Below the pieces are notes generated by a model that worked only from the letters and a program-made list of their open reading frames with translations, ran no database searches and was not told the DNA's origin. Shown piece by piece: positions 1 through 6,292 of a DNA stretch of 9,188 bases. A program made the position numbers and the translations under genes. Every line of letters begins with the position of its first letter. Within the stretch, counting starts at the first letter, position 1. The stretch spans positions 1-9,188 of the forward strand of contig JAABTZ010000087.1 of NCBI GenBank assembly GCA_011389605.1, given 5' to 3'. Source of the DNA: Desulfobacteraceae bacterium. GTDB taxonomy: Bacteria > Desulfobacterota > Desulfobacteria > Desulfobacterales > Desulfosalsimonadaceae.

Positions 1-484
1 TGGAGGCCAGCCGGTCTGCATGGGCCATCTGCTTTTCATGCTCTACCAGGGCCGCGGTGCGCTGCTGTATGCGTTTTTCAAGGTCCTGGTTCAATGCCAC
101 CAATTCCCTGTGGGTTTTCCGCAAAGCCTGCCGGTCAAGGCTGATTTGCCGGTAGGCATGCCATACCCGGTTGAAAAACAGGGTAACCGAAGCCACGATT
201 ATTAAAAGAAATGTATTCAGGCCCCCGGCAAAAGGGTTCAGATTATCCCACAGATCCGGGCTGCCGGACAGAAAGAAAAACTGTTTTATGATATGGCCGC
301 CGGAACGCGATACGGCAAAGCCGGCCAGGCAGAAACAAAGCCAGAGCAAATATGTCAGCACCACATTGTCCGGCTGACTTTTGCGCAACCGGGATGCCCT
401 TTGTACGCACAAAAAGGAAAAAATTATCATCATGGCCGATCCGGTCATATCCACAAGCCGGATCGGCATATCCGATACAATCAT
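1..484 (-). CDS. Membrane-bound sensor histidine kinase, N-terminal part (runs off the window)
   Basis: This is an open frame of 161 complete codons from ATG at 484, with no stop before the window edge. Three hydrophobic segments are visible (about residues 12-28, 41-58 and 88-105). A long amphipathic helix follows, with the motif LEKRIQQRTAALVEHEKQ (135-152) and then AHADRLAS. This is the linker typical of membrane histidine kinases just before the HisKA phospho-acceptor helix, so the H-box, dimerisation and ATPase domains should lie to the left of the window. The start overlaps the stop of the upstream gene (ATGA at 481-484), and AAGGA sits just before it, which fixes the start and implies translational coupling. 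Established knowledge: kinases of this NtrB/ZraS-like style often pair with sigma-54-activating response regulators. The sigma-54 promoter of the divergent operon fits that, but the regulator is not in view. The signal sensed is unknown. Confidence 0.85.
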   Translation of the reverse strand, partial: MIVSDMPIRLVDMTGSAMMIIFSFLCVQRASRLRKSQPDNVVLTYLLWLCFCLAGFAVSRSGGHIIKQFFFLSGSPDLWDNLNPFAGGLNTFLLIIVASVTLFFNRVWHAYRQISLDRQALRKTHRELVALNQDLEKRIQQRTAALVEHEKQMAHADRLAS

Positions 485-966
485 GTTCCTTCGCCCCTGG
501 TGTTATCAATATCATAGGCCGTATCGCTCAAGCGGCGAAGGCCCAGGTACAGAAAAACCATTCCCGGCACACAAAGCAGATGGTCCAGCTTGAGCAGATA
601 ATAAAGCCAGGCCAGCCAGAGGTGTCCGCCGGCAGGCTCTATTGAAACATTCCACCGGGAGATTCGGGACAATTCAACAAGACGGGCCTGCTCATCAATG
701 AAGTGCACAAGAAAGGCATCCAGAGACCAAAGGATAAAAAACACACCCGCATACTGAATCATCCGCCAGCCCTTGTTTTCAACTAGATTTCTGGACCTTA
801 GCCAATAAATCAGAATCGCCATGGCGAAAATGAAAAAAATATGGGAAGCCTGATGAACGTATATTCCCTCCGGAGCACCATGCGTCTGGGTGGCAAGGGC
901 GGCATCAGGAGCCGGAAACTGAAGAAGCATTGCTGCAATGCAGAGGATATAAAGAAAAAACCGCAT
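481..966 (-). CDS. Small histidine-containing integral membrane protein, possible sensory partner of the kinase
   Basis: The protein has 161 residues. Residues 1-25 look like a signal peptide or first membrane segment. Hydrophobic segments follow at about 39-56, 69-90 and 116-142, and the tail is short, polar and acidic. Six histidines (H29, H38, H42, H88, H115, H129) lie at or near the ends of these segments (for example VHQASH and KLDHLL), an arrangement that could bind heme or a metal. No catalytic motif is visible. The stop codon overlaps the start of the histidine kinase by four bases, so the two are surely co-transcribed and probably made in fixed ratio. I infer that the protein feeds a signal to the kinase. 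The Shine-Dalgarno is weak (GGAA about 11 bases before ATG), so the start is less certain than the frame. I do not recognise a named family. Confidence 0.75.
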   Translation of the reverse strand: MRFFLYILCIAAMLLQFPAPDAALATQTHGAPEGIYVHQASHIFFIFAMAILIYWLRSRNLVENKGWRMIQYAGVFFILWSLDAFLVHFIDEQARLVELSRISRWNVSIEPAGGHLWLAWLYYLLKLDHLLCVPGMVFLYLGLRRLSDTAYDIDNTRGEGT

Positions 967-991
967 TTATGCAAAAATTCCATTAAAAGTG

Positions 992-1170
992 ATGATGGTA
1001 TCGTAAAAAGCTGCTTATCCCGCCACGGCGGTATTTTTGCAGAAAGGAAAACCATAAGCGCCCTGTATGACAGGCGGCACAAAAAAGGAGTTTCCTTATA
1101 TTTGCGGGCAGACCAACCCAGCATGAATTTAAAAGCGCGAATTTGCAATTCATATGCCATACGATTAGCA
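992..1170. repeat. Palindrome-rich, probably dispersed-repeat-derived block upstream of the minus-strand operon
   Basis: Three short dyads occur in a row: ATCCCGCC/GGCGGTAT (1017-1034), CCTGT/ACAGG (1062-1074) and AAGGA/TCCTT (1085-1097). Read on the minus strand, the end next to the 161-aa gene is CTTTTTACGATACCATCATC (991-1010). This matches 17 of 20 bases of CTTTTTACGGTTCCATCAAC (6421-6440), the end of the repeat inside the right-hand operon. In both places this tail lies 19-25 bases before a gene start. Small open frames cross the block on both strands, but none has a ribosome site or a recognisable protein. The leftmost boundary is defined by the match; the right one is a guess. Confidence 0.4.
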
Positions 1171-1317
1171 CTCAGTCCGAAATGACCTTAAATACAGCCA
1201 TAAACAGATTTTCCGGCAAAAATAATACCTTTTGACCCTGAACCTGATCGCCCGGGCAGCAGTAGGTATTTATTGCAGATGCATATTTTTTCTTGCGATC
1301 CGGCAATGGCGCCACTA

Positions 1318-1333
1318 CTGTTTACTGAAACAG
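1318..1333. promoter_or_regulatory. Perfect 16-base dyad, candidate enhancer for the sigma-54 promoter
   Basis: CTGTTT-ACTG-AAACAG is a perfect inverted repeat with 6-base arms. Its centre lies about 200 bases upstream of the start site predicted from the -24/-12 element, within the range where NtrC-family activators bind. The sequence shows the dyad; its role as an activator site is inference. Confidence 0.35.
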
Positions 1334-1452
1334 CTTGCATGTTTTTTAATTCAGTGCAATAAAAAAAATGCATATCAAGACCTTGCCACCAATCCCAACA
1401 AAGCAGGAAAAAGGAATATTTGAACAAATAATTAACTGAATTTTTATAAAAT

Positions 1453-1469
1453 ATATCCAGAAAGGATAT
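1453..1469. promoter_or_regulatory. Perfect 17-base dyad, second candidate regulator site
   Basis: ATATCC-AGAAA-GGATAT is an inverted repeat with perfect 6-base arms, centred about 66 bases upstream of the predicted transcription start. It does not share sequence with the dyad at 1318-1333, so the two would not be sites for one protein unless the true motif is looser. It could bind a regulator or IHF-like protein, or be chance in AT-rich DNA. Confidence 0.25.
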
Positions 1470-1501
1470 CAGGGTAATACGGGGAACCAAGGCGCGGTCA
1501 C

Positions 1502-1517
1502 TGGCACAATTATTGCT
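1502..1517 (+). promoter_or_regulatory. Sigma-54 (RpoN) -24/-12 promoter of the exporter/oxidoreductase operon
   Basis: TGGCACAATTATTGCT fits the sigma-54 consensus TGGCACGNNNNTTGCW in all but one position (A for G at position 7), with the required GG-to-GC spacing. It predicts a transcription start near 1527 and a leader of about 93 bases before the ATG at 1621. Sigma-54 promoters need an ATP-using activator, usually a response regulator paired with a histidine kinase, and a membrane kinase gene lies divergently next door. The element also shows that the in-frame upstream start (TTG at 1513) cannot be the gene start, because it falls within the -12 box. Confidence 0.85.
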
Positions 1518-1607
1518 GCCTTTTAGACCAACACCGAAATATAGTTGCAAAAATGCATTTGTAACAATCAGTAATTTTTTTCTGTTTCTTCTAATTTCAA
1601 TTCTGTT

Positions 1608-1615
1608 AAGGGAGG
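1608..1615 (+). promoter_or_regulatory. Strong ribosome binding site that fixes the exporter start
   Basis: AAGGGAGG lies five bases before ATG at 1621. No comparable site precedes the upstream in-frame start at 1513. The protein starting at 1621 also begins with a clean signal-peptide-like segment. Confidence 0.85.
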
Positions 1616-1620
1616 CATAC

Positions 1621-2778
1621 ATGCAAAAAAAGAAATTGTTTCTCACTCTGGGCTTTATGCTCCTGCTGGTCCTTGTTTTAACCAACGCTGCCTGGGCTGA
1701 CCGCCTGGCAGAAGCCATCAACTCAGCTCCTCCGGGCAGCGATCCCGGGCAAATACCTGCTGACGGGGAACCCGGATATCTGGGCATTCCCGGTGCACCC
1801 CAGGTAAACCTGATCATCGGGTTTTTATGGGCCGTGTGGGTTGGCTGGATCTTTTCCACTGTTGGCGCATTCGGCGGAATCATGGCCGGCGTGGGCCACA
1901 TCTCCATTTTCGGCCTGGGCAATTATGCCAACACTTTCAAGAACACCGCCCCGGCTCTGGACAAAATGGTAACAGACTCCATCCGGGTATCCAACCAGTG
2001 GCTCGTAGGTACTTCGGCAGCCATCTCGTCATTTAATTACTGGCGAATGGGCCGGCTTGTGCTGCCCATCGGGCTTTCCCTCGGGCTTGGCTCCCTTCTG
2101 GGCAGCTACCTGATTCCCTGGCTGAGCGCAGGCAAAATTTCCCTTCAGGAATATATTGGCTACTTCGGCCTTTTTGTGTTTTTGCTTGGCGGCTGGCTGC
2201 TCTATGAGACAACCCCCAGGGGCCAGCGCGGAAAAAAGGCAGCCAAAGAAGCTTCCCAGCGCTATGAGGAGTCTGTCAGAAAGCAGAAGGAAGGGGCCAA
2301 GATTGATGAAAAGGAACTTGGCGTAAAGCTCAAAAGCCTTTCTTTTAAACGCATCTACTTTACATTTTATGGTGTTGAATTTTCCTTCAACCCCCTGATC
2401 CCCTTTATCGGCGGCTTTCTTATTGCCGGTTTGGCTTCATTTTTAGGTGTTGGCGGCGGGTTTCTGCTGGTGCCCTTCCTGACAAGTGTTGCGGGCCTGC
2501 CCATGTACATTGTGGCCGGAACTTCAGCCTTAACAGTTCTCATAGGCATGGTGGTAAGTATTTTCACCTACATGGTGGTTAAGCTGACCCCTGTCTTCTG
2601 GCCTCTGATCGGCATAGAGCTTTTAGGAATTCTTGTGGGCTCAACAATAGGCCCCAGGACATCCAAATACATCCCGGAAGTCTACCTGAAGCGCATCTTT
2701 ATTGTACTGGCCTTCTACGTTGGCCTGCGATATGTGACCAAGGGCTTTTTGGGTTACAGTATAGTTCCCCCGTTCTAA
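1621..2778 (+). CDS. TauE/SafE-family anion (sulfite/organosulfonate) exporter
   Basis: The protein has 385 residues. It starts with a signal-like segment (KKK, hydrophobic 6-20, AWA at 24-26). Two related membrane halves follow. The first has the motif VGAFGGIMAGVGHISIF (81-97) and the second FLGVGGGFLLVPF (274-286) followed by VAGTSALTVL (298-307). These glycine-rich repeats are the hallmark of TauE/SafE permeases. A long charged loop (about 197-247, rich in K, E and R) separates the halves and should be cytoplasmic. At 385 residues with a probable cleaved leader it is longer than the usual 250-280-residue family member; long forms with this charged loop are, to my knowledge, common in sulfate reducers. 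Family members export sulfite, sulfoacetate or related anions. As first gene behind the sigma-54 promoter, it probably clears a product or intermediate of the oxidoreductase encoded downstream. The substrate is inferred from family only. Confidence 0.9.
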   Translation: MQKKKLFLTLGFMLLLVLVLTNAAWADRLAEAINSAPPGSDPGQIPADGEPGYLGIPGAPQVNLIIGFLWAVWVGWIFSTVGAFGGIMAGVGHISIFGLGNYANTFKNTAPALDKMVTDSIRVSNQWLVGTSAAISSFNYWRMGRLVLPIGLSLGLGSLLGSYLIPWLSAGKISLQEYIGYFGLFVFLLGGWLLYETTPRGQRGKKAAKEASQRYEESVRKQKEGAKIDEKELGVKLKSLSFKRIYFTFYGVEFSFNPLIPFIGGFLIAGLASFLGVGGGFLLVPFLTSVAGLPMYIVAGTSALTVLIGMVVSIFTYMVVKLTPVFWPLIGIELLGILVGSTIGPRTSKYIPEVYLKRIFIVLAFYVGLRYVTKGFLGYSIVPPF

Positions 2779-2794
2779 ACAAATAATTATTGAA

Positions 2795-2836
2795 CAATGG
2801 GTTTTTCCAGGCCTTCGGGCAGGGAAAAACCCATTG
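2795..2836 (+). other. Strong RNA hairpin with UUCG tetraloop between operon genes
   Basis: A perfect 14-base stem (CAATGGGTTTTTCC at 2795-2808 with its complement at 2823-2836) encloses an AG/AG internal loop and a GCC-TTCG-GGC cap (2811-2820). The C(UUCG)G loop is exceptionally stable in RNA. It starts 17 bases after the exporter stop codon. No U-tract follows, so it is not a standard intrinsic terminator. More likely it protects the 3' end of an exporter mRNA fragment from exonucleases or sets relative expression within the operon. Confidence 0.7.
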
Positions 2837-2887
2837 AACTTTCAGTATTTCAAACCACAAACAAACATAAAACATTTGGCTTAGTTG

Positions 2888-3502
2888 ATGATATACGATT
2901 TCTACCAGTCCATGGATCCGGTACTTATATTTCCCTTCCGGCTGCTGGAAAATCCCTTTCTGGGTTTTATGCTGGGTAATCTTTATCTGGCAACGATATG
3001 CACATTGCTCGGGGAGCTGACCCTGGCTTTTTTGTTTAAGATCAACCGGAAACAGTATGATGAACAAAACAAAGAGATGCTGCGCAATCAGAGCTATTCC
3101 ATCCAGGCGCTGATGAACAAGAACAAGGAGGACTTCAAGGCGACAAACAGGCTTGCCAACGATGCTTTTGGCAAAAGTTTTTTTTCCGGAGTGGCCTTTT
3201 CCTCATCTTCCCTCTGGCCGGTTCCCTTTGCCCTGGGATGGCTGGGCTACCGGTTTGAGACGATTGATTTTAAACTTCTGTTTTCCCTTCCCCTGCTGGG
3301 TGATACCTTAAACTATACCGCCATATTTTTATTGCTCTATATCCTGACCCGAATCCTGGGGACCAAAATCCGCAAAAGAATTTTTGCAGCCAGAAAAAAC
3401 ATTGCCGATGTCCGGGAGGAGCAAGAGGATCAGGAACAATATTACACCTGGGCTGATTTGCATGATCCCGAAAATATTCGCAAGCGTTCCGGGCCAGACT
3501 AA
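2888..3502 (+). CDS. Three-helix integral membrane protein, companion of the exporter
   Basis: The protein has 204 residues from ATG at 2888. Alternatives are TTG at 2885 and ATG at 2912; no clear ribosome site precedes any of them, so the start is uncertain. Hydrophobic segments lie at about 24-50, 97-120 and 139-158. Between the first two is a charged, probably coiled-coil stretch (about 51-92) rich in N, K and E. Then comes SSSLWPVPFALGWLGYRFE (106-124). The tail after 159 is strongly charged (KIRKR, then acidic EEQEDQEQ). The order of one helix, a charged hairpin and two more helices recalls the YidC/EMC3/TMCO1 (DUF106) fold, but I claim only topological likeness. The gene follows the exporter after the UUCG hairpin and precedes the ferredoxin by 65 bases, so it belongs to the operon. 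It may be an assembly factor or accessory subunit of the exporter. The function is unknown. Confidence 0.75.
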   Translation: MIYDFYQSMDPVLIFPFRLLENPFLGFMLGNLYLATICTLLGELTLAFLFKINRKQYDEQNKEMLRNQSYSIQALMNKNKEDFKATNRLANDAFGKSFFSGVAFSSSSLWPVPFALGWLGYRFETIDFKLLFSLPLLGDTLNYTAIFLLLYILTRILGTKIRKRIFAARKNIADVREEQEDQEQYYTWADLHDPENIRKRSGPD

Positions 3503-3567
3503 AAAAGCCTGCAGGGCGCAAGAAACGCTTTGTATTTCCACAACGACTGTGCTGGAGATGAATTAAA

Positions 3568-4071
3568 ATGAGTAAATACTATCTGTTTCAGGACCAGAAA
3601 AAATGCATCGGATGCATGGCCTGCGTGGCGGCCTGCAAAAGCCGGCAGAATCTTCCAAGGGGGCCTTTTCCGTCCCTGGTGGTGACGGTGGGCCCCAGAC
3701 TTGTGAGCAATCTGCCCCGCACTGCCTATACCTTTATGCCCTGTTTTCACTGTGAGAACCCGTGGTGTGTGGCTGCATGCCCAACCGGAGCCATGCAGCC
3801 CCGGACCGAAGACGGCGTTGTCACCGTTAACCCTGACCTGTGCGTGGGATGCAAGACCTGTATATCGGCATGCCCGTGGGGTGCGCCTCAATGGAATCCT
3901 GAAACAGGCAAGGCCGTTAAGTGCGACTATTGTTACGATCGCGTGGAAGCAGGACTCAAACCTGCCTGTGTAACAGTGTGCCCCACAGAGTGTCTTTATT
4001 TCGGCACCCCGGATGAAATCCCGGAAGTCAGGCGGGAACGTTACGCCAGGGCCAGGGCCCAGGAATTATAA
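3568..4071 (+). CDS. PsrB/PhsB/DmsB-like electron-transfer protein with four [4Fe-4S] sites
   Basis: The protein has 167 residues. Cysteines at 13, 16, 19, 23, 59, 62, 67, 71, 92, 95, 98, 102, 119, 122, 134 and 138 give the 16 ligands for four [4Fe-4S] clusters, in the spacing of the DmsB/PsrB family (CIGCMACVAAC, CFHCENPWCVAACP, CVGCKTCISACP, CDYC-CVTVCP). One extra cysteine is at 142. It has no signal peptide or membrane anchor, so it is cytoplasmic. Family members pass electrons between a quinol-oxidising membrane subunit or other donor and a molybdopterin catalytic subunit. The usual partner (PsrA-like) is present in this operon, but four genes downstream rather than adjacent. No PsrC/NrfD membrane subunit is present in the window, which suggests that electrons come from the flavoprotein encoded next instead of the quinone pool. 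The ribosome site is GGAG, about 10 bases before ATG. Confidence 0.9.
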   Translation: MSKYYLFQDQKKCIGCMACVAACKSRQNLPRGPFPSLVVTVGPRLVSNLPRTAYTFMPCFHCENPWCVAACPTGAMQPRTEDGVVTVNPDLCVGCKTCISACPWGAPQWNPETGKAVKCDYCYDRVEAGLKPACVTVCPTECLYFGTPDEIPEVRRERYARARAQEL

Positions 4072-4095
4072 CCGGACCAGCACAAGGCTATTGAA

Positions 4096-6258
4096 ATGGA
4101 TTCCCAAACCTGCAGCGTAAAAGCACTGCACGACCGGCTCGGGCAGATGTTAAACGACGGAGTGCTCACCCATCCGCGCTGCCGTCAAAGAGCAACTGAA
4201 ATTTTCGACCTGGTCCATGATGTCTCCCAGGGCCGGGGCGGACACGGGCACATGGACAGCATCCTTGATCTGGCGCAAATTCTTGCCGATGAGGGGTTTA
4301 CCCCGGTCTGCCGGGACCTGGGCGAGCATGTTACCAGTTTTGTAGGTCAGCACAGGGAAGAGTTTTTGAGTCATATACGGACCCATACCTGTCCTACGGG
4401 CCGGTGCCCGATGCTTACGCCCGCGCCCTGCCAGATGGCCTGTCCGGCAGGCATTGACATCCCTTCATATGTAACCCTGGTGGGTCAGGGCAAATATGAA
4501 GAGGCCATTTCCATAATACGGCGCGACAACCCTTTTCCGTGGATATGCGGGCTGGTCTGTACCCATCCCTGTGAATTCATGTGCGTCCGGGGCCGAATGG
4601 ACAAGCCCATTTCCATTATGGATTTAAAAGGTTTTGCCGCTGAAAGGGCCATGTCGGCAAGAAGCTATAAAAATCCCGAGCCTTTTCCGGCCAACGGCCG
4701 CAAGGTCTGCGTAATAGGTGCCGGACCAGGCGGCCTGACCGCAGCCTATTACCTGGCCCTAAGGGGCTACGGGGTTACTGTTATAGAATCGCTTCCCGTG
4801 GCAGGGGGCATGATGATGGTGGGCATTCCAAGATACCGGCTTCCCAGGGAAGTCATTGACCGGGAAGTGGCCATGATTGAAGCCCTGGGCGTGGAGATTC
4901 GCCTAAATACCCGCCTGGGAAGGGATGTAACCATTGATTCCCTTCGCTCCGAGGGGTTTGAAGCTTTTTTGCTGGCCATCGGCGCCCACGGTTCCTACAA
5001 GCTTATGCTTCCCGGCGAAGATGATTTTAAAGGCGTTATCCCTGCTGTTTCCTTTTTGCGCAAGGTAAGCCTGGGCGATCACAGGAGGCCCGGCAGCCGG
5101 GTGGCAGTTGTTGGCGGAGGCAACGTGGCCATTGATGCTGCCCGAACCTGCCTGCGCCTGGGATGCGACGAGGTCAGCATTCTCTACAGGCGATCCCACG
5201 ACCAGATGCCGGCCCACCACGAGGAAGTAGTGGAAGCCGAGGAAGAAGGCGTCCGTTTCTCATTTTTAACAATTCCCAAGCAAATCCGGGGGGAAGACGG
5301 CAGGGTCACCGGCATTGTCTGTGTCCGGGCCGAACTTAGCCAACCCGATGAATCCGGACGCCGGCGGCCGGTTCCTGTTGAGGGAAGCGAGCACGTCATA
5401 GGCGTTGATGTAATTATCCCCGCCATTGGCCAGGAAGTCCAGAATAAGGGACTGGAACCTCTTGAAGAGGTGGGATGGACCCGGCGGAACACAATACGCG
5501 TCAATACAGTAACCATGCAGACAGACCAGGAAGGCGTTTTTGCAGTAGGCGATGCAGTAACCGGTCCAGCCACTGTAGTTGAGGCCATTGCAGGCGGGAA
5601 AAAAGCTGCTTATGCAATCCACAGGCATTTTGAAGGAATTGCCCAGCCCACACTTCCCCGGGTTCCGGTTCGCAGGGGGCGGCTTGAGCATTTTGATGTT
5701 CCCGCATCCCTTAAAACAGATCTGGACCGGCCGATGATGGATCGCTTAAGCAATGAAAGGCGCAGGATCACCTTTCAGCAGGTACACCTGGGCTTAAGCG
5801 AGCACCAGGCCCATGAAGAATCAAAACGGTGCCTGCGCTGCGATATCTGCATACGGTGCGGCAAGTGCGTGGAAATCTGCCGGGATAAAATGGGCATTGA
5901 GGCCCTGCAACTTGGTTACATGGATTTTGACAACCCCGGTCCCACTGACCTGCGGATAACAGCCGAGCGCTGCATCGCCTGCGGTGCATGCGCCACCAAC
6001 TGCCCCACAGGGGCCATGGAGATGAACGAACGGGACGGCTATCGTGAACTTTGCCTTTGCGGCACGGTTTTAAACCGGCTGCAGCTGGAGTATTGCGAGG
6101 CCTGCGGGGCAGTGCTTGGCCCTGCCCGGTACCATGACTTTATTTTCAAGCGCTTGCAGGATATCAGCCCTGCTTCAAACGGCAGACGTTTGTGCCTGGA
6201 ATGCGCCAGGCACCAGAGCGGGGGCCAGCATGCGGAAATCAACCCGCCGCCCCGTTAG
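4096..6258 (+). CDS. NuoF-like/GltD-NfnB-like FAD and NAD(P)H oxidoreductase with ferredoxin tail
   Basis: This 720-residue protein is modular. Residues about 10-105 resemble the C-terminal iron-sulfur domain of NuoF, ending in THTCPTGRC (97-104), but with only part of the N3 cysteines (C29, C72). Residues 108-165 are the GltD-type cluster region (C112, C116, C151, C155, C159, C163). An FAD Rossmann site follows, CVIGAGPGGLTAAYYL (205-220). The pyridine-nucleotide site is VAVVGGGNVAIDAARTCLRLG (336-356, 21 residues long; core VVGGGN), with YRRSHDQMPA (364-373), whose paired arginines favour NADPH. The second FAD motif is GVFAVGDA (480-487). Next come two [4Fe-4S] ferredoxin motifs (C585/588/591/595 and C626/629/632/636), preceded by C579 and C582. 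The tail has C653, C655, C667, C670, C700 and C703, like a zinc ribbon. GltD/NfnB relatives move electrons between NAD(P)H and iron-sulfur partners, and NfnB also bifurcates. Here it is probably the NAD(P)H module of a molybdoenzyme complex. ATG 4096 has only a weak AAGG site. Confidence 0.88.
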   Translation: MDSQTCSVKALHDRLGQMLNDGVLTHPRCRQRATEIFDLVHDVSQGRGGHGHMDSILDLAQILADEGFTPVCRDLGEHVTSFVGQHREEFLSHIRTHTCPTGRCPMLTPAPCQMACPAGIDIPSYVTLVGQGKYEEAISIIRRDNPFPWICGLVCTHPCEFMCVRGRMDKPISIMDLKGFAAERAMSARSYKNPEPFPANGRKVCVIGAGPGGLTAAYYLALRGYGVTVIESLPVAGGMMMVGIPRYRLPREVIDREVAMIEALGVEIRLNTRLGRDVTIDSLRSEGFEAFLLAIGAHGSYKLMLPGEDDFKGVIPAVSFLRKVSLGDHRRPGSRVAVVGGGNVAIDAARTCLRLGCDEVSILYRRSHDQMPAHHEEVVEAEEEGVRFSFLTIPKQIRGEDGRVTGIVCVRAELSQPDESGRRRPVPVEGSEHVIGVDVIIPAIGQEVQNKGLEPLEEVGWTRRNTIRVNTVTMQTDQEGVFAVGDAVTGPATVVEAIAGGKKAAYAIHRHFEGIAQPTLPRVPVRRGRLEHFDVPASLKTDLDRPMMDRLSNERRRITFQQVHLGLSEHQAHEESKRCLRCDICIRCGKCVEICRDKMGIEALQLGYMDFDNPGPTDLRITAERCIACGACATNCPTGAMEMNERDGYRELCLCGTVLNRLQLEYCEACGAVLGPARYHDFIFKRLQDISPASNGRRLCLECARHQSGGQHAEINPPPR

Positions 6259-6292
6259 CCTGAATCTGCAACAGATTGCAACATTGACAAAC

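Larger units (their letters stand above)
1171..1501. other. Divergent intergenic region, AT-rich, regulatory
   Basis: No gene is seen here. A 244-codon frame on the minus strand (1188-1922) crosses the region, but it runs antisense to the exporter gene and covers the promoter, so it is rejected. The stretch holds A/T runs, two copies of ATGCATAT (1279-1286 and 1368-1375), a perfect TTGC/GCAA dyad (1293-1306) and the two dyads listed separately. It most likely carries activator sites for the promoter that follows. The promoter of the leftward operon should lie between about 970 and 1200 but could not be identified. Confidence 0.5.

Noticed and set aside
810..1185. Overlapping frames of 62-116 codons on both strands
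   Set aside because: They cross the 161-aa gene or the palindrome-rich block, lack ribosome sites and have no recognisable protein features.
1513..1620. 36-residue N-terminal extension of the exporter from TTG 1513
   Set aside because: The start lies within the -12 element of the promoter and upstream of the predicted transcription start. ATG 1621 has a strong Shine-Dalgarno and begins a signal-like peptide.
1188..1922. 244-codon open frame on the minus strand
   Set aside because: It runs antisense to the start of the exporter gene, covers the sigma-54 promoter and gives a low-complexity, non-family protein without a ribosome site.
2795..2836. Intrinsic transcription terminator
   Set aside because: The stem is strong but no run of T follows on either strand, and the downstream genes have no clear promoter of their own.
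5184..5707. Long minus-strand frames (up to 141 codons) opposite the flavoprotein
   Set aside because: They are antisense shadows of a GC-rich gene whose plus-strand frame has unmistakable FAD, NAD(P)H and ferredoxin motifs.
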